Assembly (NCBI RefSeq): GCF_000368265.1
Contig: NZ_KB851219.1
Location: forward strand, 2,102,484-2,166,483
DNA: 64,000 nt
From: Acinetobacter brisouisimilis
Lineage (GTDB): Bacteria; Pseudomonadota; Gammaproteobacteria; Pseudomonadales; Moraxellaceae
Direction: 5' to 3'
The notes under the pieces are model-generated. The model did not search any database. It saw only the letters and a program-made list of their open reading frames with translations, and was not told where the DNA came from. The translations under genes and the position numbers were made by a program. Position 1 is the first letter of the stretch. Each line of letters starts with the position of its first letter. Positions 30,864-39,646 of the stretch are shown in pieces.

Positions 30864-32129
30864 CTATGCCAATATAAATTTCTCTTCATCAAGCAACGGC
30901 GGCTCAACAAAATAACAAATACCCAAACTATCACAGCGCATATTTTGCTCTTTATAGCTCAACACATAATACTCAGGGTATTTCTTCACCACGATTGGGC
31001 TCATATCCATCGACAAGGCATCGTCTTCTTTGAACAATTTCATGACACGACGATCATTCATTCCGACAATATAACGCTCATTGTTCAGTTCAATTTTGAC
31101 AATACAACTCGATTTAATCAGCAATGGAATCAAATATTTATAATTCAGATGAATTGCTTCTTCAGGGTAACTTTCAATCTTGTTGCTAATAATATTAAAC
31201 ACCAGAAAATTACCATAGCAGTCTTGCAACTGAGTCGGATGATTATCTTGTGGCAGATTGACCTTAATCCCGAGTTTTTGCAAATCCTGCTCAGTGACCT
31301 GACGGCGGCTCAACATAATTCGGGTAATAAGTTGCTTTAAGTTAGCATCGAGGTATTGATCCTCAAGCTGCAAATCATTACTACGTAAAATCCGTCCGAG
31401 CGCGGCACTATGGCGCGATAATAAGTTGTTAATCACTGTGCGATAGTAGAATTTGCTCTTTTTCTTGACCGTACGCATTTGTTGGTAAAAATAGTTTTTA
31501 TTCCATGGATGACGAATAAAATCATTCAGCAAACTTGAGCTCGCCAAAACCGACAGCGCCTCATGCCCTGTAAATGGCAAGTGCAAAGTATGTAGCTGTG
31601 GCAAGATATGTTTGATTTTTAAATAATGTTCGCGGTCATTGGCATAGTATGGGTCATACACCACAATGTATTCACTGTTTGAGCAGACATCTTGCGTGGT
31701 GATATGCATGTCCTGATGCAAGCTTTCATCAAAAAACTCAGTATAACGGCGATCTTCAATTTCCTGCGGGTCAATGCTGTACTGCGGCACAAAAGCAATC
31801 ACACGGTTCATTTTCAATAATTTAGAATATTTAATTGCCGCATAGCCCCCCATTGAACCACCATAACCGACCACTGTTTCAAACTGGTCCAGAATGGGTT
31901 GTACCGCGCTCATCATCGCCTGCATACTCGCCACAGGAAACCATGATTTAATTTTTGGCATTACGCCAATCACGTTATATTCATACTTCGCCAACGACTT
32001 TTCTGCATTAATCGTTAAGCCTTTGGCGCGAGTAATTAAATCTCCAAACGAAAAAATCAGTTCTTTGGAATTTCCTTTTAGAAAAATAACCCGGATTTGT
32101 TCGTCTTCAAAAATAATTTGCTTATCCAT
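30864..32129 (-). CDS. Alpha/beta-hydrolase-fold protein with extra C-terminal domain
   Basis: 421 residues. Residues 1-210 look like an alpha/beta hydrolase: nucleophile elbow GYGGSMGGY with Ser92, a probable acid at Asp159 (VVYDPYYAND) and His189 (LPFTGHEALS). Residues 210-421 form a second, unrecognised domain with several basic and hydrophobic stretches. No signal peptide is seen, so it is probably cytoplasmic. The gene stands alone between terminators. The substrate and family name are unknown; esterase or thioesterase activity is a reasonable guess. Confidence 0.75.
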   Translation of the reverse strand: MDKQIIFEDEQIRVIFLKGNSKELIFSFGDLITRAKGLTINAEKSLAKYEYNVIGVMPKIKSWFPVASMQAMMSAVQPILDQFETVVGYGGSMGGYAAIKYSKLLKMNRVIAFVPQYSIDPQEIEDRRYTEFFDESLHQDMHITTQDVCSNSEYIVVYDPYYANDREHYLKIKHILPQLHTLHLPFTGHEALSVLASSSLLNDFIRHPWNKNYFYQQMRTVKKKSKFYYRTVINNLLSRHSAALGRILRSNDLQLEDQYLDANLKQLITRIMLSRRQVTEQDLQKLGIKVNLPQDNHPTQLQDCYGNFLVFNIISNKIESYPEEAIHLNYKYLIPLLIKSSCIVKIELNNERYIVGMNDRRVMKLFKEDDALSMDMSPIVVKKYPEYYVLSYKEQNMRCDSLGICYFVEPPLLDEEKFILA

Positions 32130-32439
32130 TCACGCACCGAAAATAAAAATTAGCGACTGCCAAAATGCAATCAAAAAAGAAGGGACTGGCGAATGCCTAT
32201 TGTATAAAGGCAATAGAGATTAAACAGGGCAAAATATGACATCTTGCCACGCCGCGGTCAGATTTTTGTATTTTAAAACCAATCTGCTACATCCCAAAAT
32301 GGATTTTGTTAAAAAGTCATTAAATTCATGTTTTAGCACAATTTCGCAACACAATTCATATAAATTCAATGAAATTAATTAAGCTGTCACAATGCTGCGC
32401 TTGAATATTGGATTATTCCAATTGAGGGAAAATTGGGCA
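32130..32439. other. Intergenic region with no recognised gene
   Basis: This 310-base divergent region should hold promoters for the hydrolase-like gene and the 32440 gene. It contains a short CCGCGG palindrome, but no clear -35/-10 pair, RNA gene or operator was found. Confidence 0.4.
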
Positions 32440-33093
32440 ATGTATTATGTAAAAACAACAGCTGGGCAAGAAGCATTACAACAACGCTCTAAACAACTTT
32501 CAGCCAAACAACGTCAGTTATTATTTCTCATGGGTACGGATGATTTTGATAAATTACCCGCCGCCAGCCGCCAACGCCTATTTCAGCCAGAGGTTATTGA
32601 TCATTTACTGGAGCTGGGTTTTATTACCAATTTAGCGCCAGAAACAGAAACAGAAACAGAAACAGAAACAGAAACAGAAACAGAAACAGAAACCATTGCT
32701 GCAGCTATCCCCACTGTCAATGTGCTTTCTCAAGTCTTGCAGCGCTATTCTCAGCCCCGAGCTAAACCAACATTAGCCGAAGAAATTGCCGAAGAAGAGC
32801 AGCAGGCAGCGTTCAAGCTTGATACGACTCCTCCACCCGATCTGGATACTGCACTCAACTTTCCTGCCATTAAAGGCTTGATGATTGATACTCTACGACA
32901 ATACGGTGGGCTGTTGGCAAGAGGCTTAATTGAGAAAATCGACAAGTGTGAAAATACCAGTGAACTAAAACGCTGCCATATGGCATGGGTGACACTATTG
33001 CAGGAAACCCGTTTGCCTGCCAAGCAACTGCATAGCCAAGTAAAACACTTACAGAAATTTTATCATTTGCATGAAACAGAAACTCACCAGTAG
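32440..33093 (+). CDS. Hypothetical protein with Glu-Thr repeat tract
   Basis: About 217 residues from the ATG at 32440; 32392 is an alternative start. The N-terminal part (YVKTTAGQEALQQRS, LSAKQRQLLFLMGTDDF) resembles a small regulatory or winged-helix-like fold. A (ETETET...) tract of nine Glu-Thr pairs follows near residue 70, and a helical C-terminal domain from about residue 145 has no family I can name. The tract comes from a hexanucleotide repeat. It is followed closely by a lipoprotein gene. Function unknown. Confidence 0.65.
   Translation: MYYVKTTAGQEALQQRSKQLSAKQRQLLFLMGTDDFDKLPAASRQRLFQPEVIDHLLELGFITNLAPETETETETETETETETETIAAAIPTVNVLSQVLQRYSQPRAKPTLAEEIAEEEQQAAFKLDTTPPPDLDTALNFPAIKGLMIDTLRQYGGLLARGLIEKIDKCENTSELKRCHMAWVTLLQETRLPAKQLHSQVKHLQKFYHLHETETHQ
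32641..32694 (+). repeat. Hexanucleotide tandem repeat in the 32440 gene
   Basis: GAAACA is repeated eight times (32641-32688), then once as GAAACC. Because the unit is six bases, length change keeps the frame and alters the Glu-Thr linker only. Confidence 0.95.
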
Positions 33094-33153
33094 TTGAGCC
33101 TGTACACAAAGTCATTTACAGTAAAATAAAATTAAGATCTGCTAGGTGACGCG

Positions 33154-33438
33154 ATGCGAGGCTGGGTAAAATTAGGCAGTGTGCTGTACTGTTGTGTGTC
33201 TTTGAACGCTTGTATTGTTGTGCCCGAACACACCCGACAGGTCGAATCGACTACACGGTTTTTTGTGGATAGCAATGCCCATGACACACAGGTCGAAATC
33301 AGTCGTCCACAAGTCATTATTATGCAAAACCCTGACTATGATTATCGACCACATCATCCAGAATATCATGTGCCGCCAAACTGCCATTTACAATCCAATG
33401 GGCGGTCTATGGGCCCTATCCCGATGGTCTGCGATTAA
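33154..33438 (+). CDS. Small predicted lipoprotein
   Basis: 94 residues starting at an ATG with AGGTGACGCG upstream. The hydrophobic N-terminus ends in the lipobox LNAC (Cys near residue 20). The mature part is short, His/Pro/Tyr-rich (YDYRPHHPEYHVPPN) and has three Cys. No family is recognised. Its last codon overlaps the convergent aldo/keto reductase stop by 4 bases. Confidence 0.7.
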   Translation: MRGWVKLGSVLYCCVSLNACIVVPEHTRQVESTTRFFVDSNAHDTQVEISRPQVIIMQNPDYDYRPHHPEYHVPPNCHLQSNGRSMGPIPMVCD

Positions 33439-34283
33439 AATTCCTCATACACCGCAGGATCCTGATTTCTCAGGCGACCATTGCTGCGCGTCAGCGCGTT
33501 GATCTGCTGCATTTGCTCGTCACTGAGTTCAAACTGAAAAATCGCTTTGTTGGCAAGCTGGTTTTCATCGCTACTGGCTTTGGGAATTGGAATCACGCCA
33601 AGCTGAATCTGCCATCTTAAAATCACCTGTGCTACAGATTTGCCAATTTGCTGGGCAATGTCTTGCAATACTGCATCTTGAAATACATCGCGCGCGCGTC
33701 CTAACGGGCTCCACGCCATAGTTAAAATGCCATGTTGCTGATGATATGCACATTGCTCGGCTTGATTAAAATACGGATGTAACTCAATCTGGTTAATTAC
33801 AGGTACAATCCCTGTTTCCTTTTTTAACACTTCAATATGTTCAGGCAAGAAGTTACTCACGCCAATCGACTTAATCTGCCCTTTTTTTTGGGCATCAATC
33901 AAGGCTTGCCAAGCTTCCACATATAACCCCTGATTTGGGTTCGGCCAGTGAATTAAATATAAATCAAAATAGTTGAGCCGCGCCCGATACAGTGACTCTT
34001 CGATGGTTACCATCGCCTTGTCATATGCATGGTGGCGACCTGGTAACTTGGAGGTAATAAACAGTTCATCACGCTGCAGTCCCGAAAGATGAACCGCTTG
34101 CCCCACTGCCCCTTCATTTTCATAGTTAAATGCCGAATCCAGCATACGGTAACCATGTGCCAAAGCACGCTGCATGGTCTGAACGCCTATATGTCCATTC
34201 AGACTATAGGTTCCAAAACCCAAGGCAGGAATTACATAATCGTCATGCAAGGTCAAATTCGGAATATGTTCAGATCGATTCAT
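33435..34283 (-). CDS. Aldo/keto reductase
   Basis: A 282-residue NADPH-dependent TIM-barrel reductase. The catalytic tetrad is visible as Asp49/Tyr54 (MLDSAFNYENE), Lys79 (ITSKLPG) and His (YLIHWPNP). The C-terminal PIPKASSDE motif binds NADPH phosphate. Length and motifs fit the AKR5-like (2,5-diketo-gluconate or methylglyoxal reductase) group. Alone on the minus strand; substrate unknown. Confidence 0.9.
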   Translation of the reverse strand: MNRSEHIPNLTLHDDYVIPALGFGTYSLNGHIGVQTMQRALAHGYRMLDSAFNYENEGAVGQAVHLSGLQRDELFITSKLPGRHHAYDKAMVTIEESLYRARLNYFDLYLIHWPNPNQGLYVEAWQALIDAQKKGQIKSIGVSNFLPEHIEVLKKETGIVPVINQIELHPYFNQAEQCAYHQQHGILTMAWSPLGRARDVFQDAVLQDIAQQIGKSVAQVILRWQIQLGVIPIPKASSDENQLANKAIFQFELSDEQMQQINALTRSNGRLRNQDPAVYEEF

Positions 34284-34429
34284 GTGCTGTTTTTCTCTCT
34301 GGCTATGCTTTAAGCATTATGGCGCAGCACCGTTGTTGAAATCGGTTAAATTGTATAAATAATGCTACTTTCACCCTGATATAGCAGGAAGTTTTTATAA
34401 TAAACCAAATAAATTCAAGGAATGAGATC

Positions 34430-35200
34430 ATGTCAACTATTCATCCTGCCGCGGCGCAGGGCTTTAGTTCTGGTGCAGCTTTATATCAGCAAACCCGCCC
34501 AAGTTATCCTTTACAAATTGTCTCTTGGCTACGCAGTGAGCTGGAGCTGAGCAGTCAGTCGCAGGTGATTGATCTTGCTGCAGGTACAGGGAAATTTACC
34601 CAATACCTCAAACAGGTCACCCCGCATATTGTTGCCGTTGAACCCGTTACTGAAATGCAGCAACAACTCAAGGCAGCTTATCCTGACGTCACCACTTTGA
34701 CTGCCTACAGCGACCAAATTCCACTGGAGTCGGCAAAATATGACGCCGTTCTGGCTGCACAGGCTTTTCACTGGTTTGCCAACCATGAAACCCTTGCTGA
34801 AGTTCACCGTCTGCTCAAGCCACATGGGCATTTTGGACTGGTCTGGAACCAGCGTGATACCAGTGTGCCGTGGGTCAAAGCGATTGCGGATATTTTATTA
34901 CCACTAGAAAACGATACGCCACGCTATCATAGTGGTGAATGGAAAAAGGCCTTTCAAAATCAGCCATGGTTTAAACTTGGTAGCGAGCAGCATTTTATCC
35001 ATTTGCATCATGGTAGGGTCGAGCAAGTGGTCAGTAAGCGTTTACTTTCCACCAGTTTTATTGCCATGATGCCAGCCGAGCAACAGCAGCAACTCAAACA
35101 ACAGTTTGAGCAGGTGGTTTTTGACTATTTGGGCAAACGCCCTGATGATGAAATTCATTTTCCATATTTAACTTATGCGTATGATTTTATTAAAATATAA
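34430..35200 (+). CDS. Class I SAM-dependent methyltransferase
   Basis: A 256-residue methyltransferase of the UbiE/Methyltransf_11 type. Motif I is VIDLAAGTGKFT (about residues 43-54), followed by VAVEPVTEMQQQL (acidic end of strand 2) and the later VLAAQAFHWFAN. A strong AAGGAATGAGATC ribosome site precedes the ATG. It lies just upstream of a lipoprotein gene. The methyl acceptor is unknown. Confidence 0.88.
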   Translation: MSTIHPAAAQGFSSGAALYQQTRPSYPLQIVSWLRSELELSSQSQVIDLAAGTGKFTQYLKQVTPHIVAVEPVTEMQQQLKAAYPDVTTLTAYSDQIPLESAKYDAVLAAQAFHWFANHETLAEVHRLLKPHGHFGLVWNQRDTSVPWVKAIADILLPLENDTPRYHSGEWKKAFQNQPWFKLGSEQHFIHLHHGRVEQVVSKRLLSTSFIAMMPAEQQQQLKQQFEQVVFDYLGKRPDDEIHFPYLTYAYDFIKI

Positions 35201-35232
35201 TAAAATCATACGGTTTGGATTTTGGTAACTTT

Positions 35233-35763
35233 ATGATGCAATGCTTTTCTCGTTCCCTCCTACTCGCATTCATGCTTGCAGGCAGTCTGAGCCTTGCGGC
35301 ATGTCAGAAACAGCCTGAACAGAGCAGTTCGGCAACAACAGCATCTTCAGCAGCGACGCATACTGTCAGTGAAGCTACCATTCCACAGAATATTAGGCCG
35401 TTTGCTGCAACACCTGATGATGCCCATGACATTCAGCAACTCGACAACTTTAACCGTGCTTTTCATGACATGACGCAAGACATGCGTACAGAACTAGAAC
35501 AACTCAAACAGCAGAATCAACTGACTGCTGAATTTGTCCAACAACGCAAGCATGACCAGATCCATTCGGCATTAAACATGCTCAAGGACTTGGATCTGAA
35601 GACGGAACAGGGTCGCTATATTCAGGGCATGATGTACGATTACTGGGATCAGCGGCAGCATCAAAAAGCCACTGAGAAAGTCGATAAAACCCCAGTCATT
35701 CAAGCCACTCAACAACTTGAATACTGGAAATCCCATACAGCCAATGCCAATCCTGCATCATAA
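35233..35763 (+). CDS. Predicted lipoprotein, helical, unknown function
   Basis: About 176 residues from 35233. The signal segment ends in the lipobox LAAC (SLSLAACQKQPEQ), then a Ser/Ala/Thr-rich linker leads to a helical region (about residues 60-165) with QLDNFNRAFHDMTQDM and LEQLKQQNQLTAEFVQ. No family is recognised. It follows the methyltransferase by 32 bases and may be co-transcribed. The terminator at 35762-35791 ends the unit. Confidence 0.7.
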   Translation: MMQCFSRSLLLAFMLAGSLSLAACQKQPEQSSSATTASSAATHTVSEATIPQNIRPFAATPDDAHDIQQLDNFNRAFHDMTQDMRTELEQLKQQNQLTAEFVQQRKHDQIHSALNMLKDLDLKTEQGRYIQGMMYDYWDQRQHQKATEKVDKTPVIQATQQLEYWKSHTANANPAS

Positions 35764-35791
35764 AAAAGCATGGCAAATACCATGCTTTTTT
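35762..35791 (+). terminator. Terminator after the lipoprotein gene
   Basis: GCATGG and CCATGC form a 6-base stem around CAAATA, with A-run before and T-run after; it starts at the stop codon. Confidence 0.85.
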
Positions 35792-35808
35792 ATTTTTTGA
35801 GCTTTATT

Positions 35809-36378
35809 TTACAATGCTTTACGCTCAATCCACTGAATTGAATGTACCCGAAATAACTCACAAGCCCCATCACCCACATCAGTATTGGTCAATGATGAAC
35901 GCCAGACCAGATTGCGGTCTTTAACCTCAACCAGCTCACCTTGTAAACGCACCAAATCACCACGCTGGACTTGCTTGATCTGTTTGGCAATGTCAGGGTT
36001 CGCAGGAATAATGTGCATATTGGACACCATTTGCATGGCTTGCTCTGCTGACACAGGTAAGGTTTTCATTTTCCAGTTGAGAAAGCGGTCATACTGACGC
36101 ACGCTAATTTGTTTAGCAAAATATGGATCAGCAAACATGCCCCAACTCACCGCATAATCAATCGGGGAAAATTTTGCCTGTTCATCCTGACTATAGCTTT
36201 TGGTGCTTAAAATTCGAAAGTCACCCCGAAAGGCTTTCAGCGGCGAAATGGACTGCCATGTCACCTCAGGTGCCAAGCCATTGGCAATGTTGTATTCTGC
36301 ACCTGAATTTGAAGCAAAACTATGACTTGTAAGCAGCGCCAATCCTAAACCACATGCGAAAAATTTTAGGGCTTGCAT
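35809..36378 (-). CDS. Exported protein, unknown function
   Basis: 189 residues with a cleavable signal peptide (FFACGLGLALLTSHSFA, about residues 6-22). The mature protein has a compact middle (FRILSTKSYSQDEQAKFSP, then YAVSWGMFADPYFAKQI) and a C-terminal part (GDLVRLQGELVEVKDRNLVW, then GDGACELFRVHSIQWIE) that looks like a small beta-rich domain. No family is named with confidence. It is in tail-to-tail order with the preceding lipoprotein gene. Confidence 0.7.
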   Translation of the reverse strand: MQALKFFACGLGLALLTSHSFASNSGAEYNIANGLAPEVTWQSISPLKAFRGDFRILSTKSYSQDEQAKFSPIDYAVSWGMFADPYFAKQISVRQYDRFLNWKMKTLPVSAEQAMQMVSNMHIIPANPDIAKQIKQVQRGDLVRLQGELVEVKDRNLVWRSSLTNTDVGDGACELFRVHSIQWIERKAL

Positions 36379-36501
36379 AGCGACTCCTCATCTCATCAAA
36401 AATCAATCTCATTCTAGAATTTTAGAATGTTCATCTTGATCAAATGCAGCTAAATGGTAACGACTACACGCAAAAGCGTAGTAATTTTGTCATCTCGTTT
36501 T

Positions 36502-36999
36502 CTAGTCCTCAAATTCGACCCGAATGGTTTCAAAGCGAATTCGGCCTTTTTTAATCGCATCGGCAATCGCCTGTTGTCCTTTGGTCAGGCGCGCATTGCC
36601 ACTTTTAATATCGATAAGCACGACTTCAATCTCATCGGCACGCCCATCTCCATCGCGAAAAGCGTTATAACCATTAAATACAACATAGTCGACAGGATCT
36701 CCCAGAAATTTGGCATCGCTGGGTAAATATTCAAATTCAGGGAAAATCGGGGCGAACTGCTCCGCCATTCTTCCCTTTAAAATCGCACGGCTACTGTTGA
36801 CACTGCGTGACTGAGCTAAGCGTAATTCTTTCTGATGTTTGCGTTTTAGCTCTGAAATCTGGACTTCATATTCCGCTTGAATTTTGCCATTCCTCAGGTT
36901 CGACAATAATGCATAAGTCAAAATAACGCCAATGCCTAAACCAATGACCATAGCAATCCAAATGGGCATACGATGCTTCCTGTGTCTAAATTGACGCAT
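36502..36999 (-). CDS. Membrane-anchored Holliday-junction-resolvase-like protein
   Basis: 165 residues. One N-terminal membrane helix (about 12-32) and a coiled-coil stretch (SELKRKHQKELRLAQSRS) precede a nuclease-like domain of the Endonuc_Holl type. There, PVDYVVFNG (Asp104) and VLIDIKSGNA (Asp130, Lys132) look like a PD-(D/E)xK core. It would face either side of the membrane depending on topology. It is divergent from the ParA-like gene. DNA cleavage is inferred from the motif only. Confidence 0.75.
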   Translation of the reverse strand: MRQFRHRKHRMPIWIAMVIGLGIGVILTYALLSNLRNGKIQAEYEVQISELKRKHQKELRLAQSRSVNSSRAILKGRMAEQFAPIFPEFEYLPSDAKFLGDPVDYVVFNGYNAFRDGDGRADEIEVVLIDIKSGNARLTKGQQAIADAIKKGRIRFETIRVEFED

Positions 37000-37090
37000 T
37001 TAAACAGGCTTAGGACTTTTTGTCATGTCATAAGCGTAATCAGGGAAAAAGTGCTAAAGTAATCAAGCCTATATTTTTTATATAAAAGAC

Positions 37091-37738
37091 ATGAAAACGA
37101 TATTAATTGCTAACCAAAAAGGCGGATGCGGAAAAACCAATACAGCCATTACGCTTGCCAGTGCTCTTGCAGCAAAAAATTACCGCGTTGCACTCGCCGA
37201 TGCTGACAATCAAAAATCGAGCTTACAATGGTTAAAACAACGTCCTGAACATAGTATCTCTCCTATTCAGTCGCTAGACTGGCGCAATGAAAAATCAATT
37301 GGCGATATGCCAAAAAATCTTGAATATTTAATTATTGATGCACCAGGTGCATTGTCAGGTGAGCATGCTGAACAACTCATCAGCGAAAGCCATGCGATTA
37401 TTATTCCGATACAGCCTTCATTTTTCGACATTGACAGTACACGCCGTTTTCTCAAGCATTTACAAGAAATTAAACGCATACGTAAAGGTAAAGTTGAGTT
37501 GCTTTTACTGGCAAACCGCGTCAAAGCTCATAGCGCCAGCTCTAAAGATATTCAGGATTTTTTTAGTAAAATCGAGCAACAACCGATTGCATGGATTTCT
37601 GAGCGCAGTGCTTATGGGCAACTTGCCATGCAAGGTTTGAGTGTTTTTGATAAACAACAGAAAATCTATCAGACTATTCAAAAACAATGGCAGCCACTAC
37701 TCAACGCCATTATTGACGACCCGACTGCATGGTTTTAA
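37091..37738 (+). CDS. Orphan ParA-family ATPase
   Basis: 215 residues of a deviant-Walker ParA/MinD-type ATPase. NQKGGCGKTNTAITLASAL (Walker A, with the signature Lys before GG), DADNQKSS (A') and YLIIDAPGAL (Walker B) are all present. ParB-like genes and parS-like repeats are absent from the window, so this is not a typical partition module. Similar short ParA proteins act in the positioning of large complexes. The cargo is unknown. Confidence 0.85.
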   Translation: MKTILIANQKGGCGKTNTAITLASALAAKNYRVALADADNQKSSLQWLKQRPEHSISPIQSLDWRNEKSIGDMPKNLEYLIIDAPGALSGEHAEQLISESHAIIIPIQPSFFDIDSTRRFLKHLQEIKRIRKGKVELLLLANRVKAHSASSKDIQDFFSKIEQQPIAWISERSAYGQLAMQGLSVFDKQQKIYQTIQKQWQPLLNAIIDDPTAWF

Positions 37739-37815
37739 AGTCTGTAAAGTAGATCAATTTGCCGCCACGTGTTTTTCAGTTAATATACGAATATTAAAAA
37801 AACCTTAATTTTGAG

Positions 37816-38901
37816 ATGCACGTGCAAAAATCTGCTCCTATTTTATTACATCGTATTTTATTGTTCGGATTGTTTTTTATCCTGCTGTATTTAAGCTTCA
37901 GTGTTCTTAAGTATTTTATTGTGCCCGTAGTTTGGGCCATCATTATTGCGTATATGACTTGGCCAATTTACCGCTGGATATTGAGAAAATGCGGTGAGCA
38001 ACGCCCTAACCTCAGTGCAACCCTCATGTTATTGCTGATTATTTTGGTGATTGGCGTGCCTTTTGTATTTGCAATTTTTATTTTACAAAATGAGGGGCAA
38101 CAGTTATTTACTGAAGTTCAAAAACAATTATTTTCTGGACATCTGAGCTTACCTGCACTTATTACAGGTCTTCCAATTATTGGCCATGACATTCAACGTA
38201 TACTGGACGAGATAAATAGCAATCCGTACGCTTTACGACAAAATATTACGCTGTGGTTGCAAAGCCACCTAAACTACGGTCGCCTTGTTCTGGGTGAAAT
38301 TAGCCGTAATCTGGTGAAATTATTTTTTGCACTGTTTTCCATATTTTTCTTTTATCGTGATGGCATTACCTTACTCAATCAGGTTAGACATGCCTTGGAA
38401 AAGGTCGTTGGCCCCCGTATTCATCATTATTTAAAAACGATTTCCAAAACCACACGCGCTGTGGTGTACGGCATTGGTTTAACTGCAATTGCGCAAGCAG
38501 TTTTGGCAGGCCTGAGCTATTTTATCGCGGGTGTTCCAAACCCGATGCTCTTAACCATTGTCACTTTTGTGTTGGCACTGATTCCATTTGGTACCCCCAT
38601 CTCTTATATCGCTGTCAGCTTGTGGTTATTTTCACAAGGACAGATTTTTGCAGCGATTGGCGTATTAACTTGGGGAGTTTGTATTGTCAGTACTTCTGAC
38701 AATGTGATTCGTCCTCTGGTGATTTCAGGGGCGACCCAAGTTCCATTTTTATTGATTATGTTTGGCGTTCTAGGTGGCATTGCCAGTTTTGGTCTCATTG
38801 GGCTGTTTATTGGCCCTGTCGTTCTGGCGATTTTACTGGCAATCTGGCGGGAGTGGATTCATGAGCAACAAATGGAAAGTTCGACTTCAACATCAGAGTG
38901 A
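37816..38901 (+). CDS. AI-2E family transporter (YdiK/PerM-type)
   Basis: A 361-residue inner-membrane protein of the AI-2E exporter (UPF0118) family, with about seven or eight hydrophobic segments, including LFGLFFILLYLSFSVLKYFI at the N-terminus and a conserved PFG/P-rich C-terminal part (LIPFGTPISYIAVSLWLF). Homologues move signalling or other small molecules, or sodium in some cases. The substrate here is unknown. Alone between the ParA-like gene and sodC. Confidence 0.85.
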   Translation: MHVQKSAPILLHRILLFGLFFILLYLSFSVLKYFIVPVVWAIIIAYMTWPIYRWILRKCGEQRPNLSATLMLLLIILVIGVPFVFAIFILQNEGQQLFTEVQKQLFSGHLSLPALITGLPIIGHDIQRILDEINSNPYALRQNITLWLQSHLNYGRLVLGEISRNLVKLFFALFSIFFFYRDGITLLNQVRHALEKVVGPRIHHYLKTISKTTRAVVYGIGLTAIAQAVLAGLSYFIAGVPNPMLLTIVTFVLALIPFGTPISYIAVSLWLFSQGQIFAAIGVLTWGVCIVSTSDNVIRPLVISGATQVPFLLIMFGVLGGIASFGLIGLFIGPVVLAILLAIWREWIHEQQMESSTSTSE

Positions 38902-39024
38902 TGCCATGCATTTACTGATATCGGTATAACAAATTCATACATGTGCTAACCGATTACGAACAATGTCTCAATTTTTGTTTGCTTGAATAAAAGACGTAAA
39001 AAAATAAAACAGGATAATAATCAC

Positions 39025-39570
39025 ATGCGTCATTTTATTCAGCTCACAGGCTTGTGCCTTCTCGGTTCAGTTTTACTCACGGGTTGCCAGTCTTGGTCTT
39101 CAAAACACACCTCACAGCAGCAAGTGACGATGAATGCTGTGACTGCACAGGGAATTGCCGAGAAAATCGGAACTGTGACGTTACAGGATTCTGCTCGAGG
39201 TTTAGTCATTACCACCCATTTATCCAAACTGCCTTCAGGCATGCATGGTTTTCATGTTCATGAAAAAGGATCATGTGACCCTGCGATGAAAGATGGCAAG
39301 ATGGGTGCCGCTCTTGCTGCGGGTGGACATTTTAACCCTCAACAAGTCGCTCATCATGGCACGCCCCTCACAGGACATTTGGGCGATTTACCTGTACTTC
39401 AGGTCGATGCCAATGGAAATGCCAATCAAAAACTACTTGCACCCCGCCTAAAACTCAGTGATGTTCACGGCTTGGCAATTATGGTTCATGCAGGTGGTGA
39501 TAACTATTCGGACTCTCCAAAACCATTTGGTGGTGGCGGTGAACGGATTGCATGTGGGCTGATTCCATAA
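39025..39570 (+). CDS. sodC: Cu/Zn superoxide dismutase, lipoprotein form
   Basis: 181 residues from the ATG at 39025 (AGGATAATAATCAC upstream). A signal segment ends in lipobox LLTGC, so the protein is probably attached to the envelope. The Cu and Zn ligands are visible in GFHVHEKGSCD, GGHFNP, HHGTPLTGHLGDLP and MVHAGGDN, and a conserved late GGERIACGLI closes the domain. It removes superoxide in the periplasm. Confidence 0.94.
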   Translation: MRHFIQLTGLCLLGSVLLTGCQSWSSKHTSQQQVTMNAVTAQGIAEKIGTVTLQDSARGLVITTHLSKLPSGMHGFHVHEKGSCDPAMKDGKMGAALAAGGHFNPQQVAHHGTPLTGHLGDLPVLQVDANGNANQKLLAPRLKLSDVHGLAIMVHAGGDNYSDSPKPFGGGGERIACGLIP

Positions 39571-39646
39571 AGCACGCAGTGTAATTGACAAGAACTTGAA
39601 AAAAGTCCAGTCTAAATACTGACATAATCACCTAAAAATCAATAAC

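Noticed and set aside
32641..32694. Phase-variable on/off switch
   Set aside because: The repeat unit is six bases, so length changes cannot shift the frame.
37091..37738. Plasmid partition module
   Set aside because: No parB, parS repeats or replication gene are present, and the neighbours are chromosomal.
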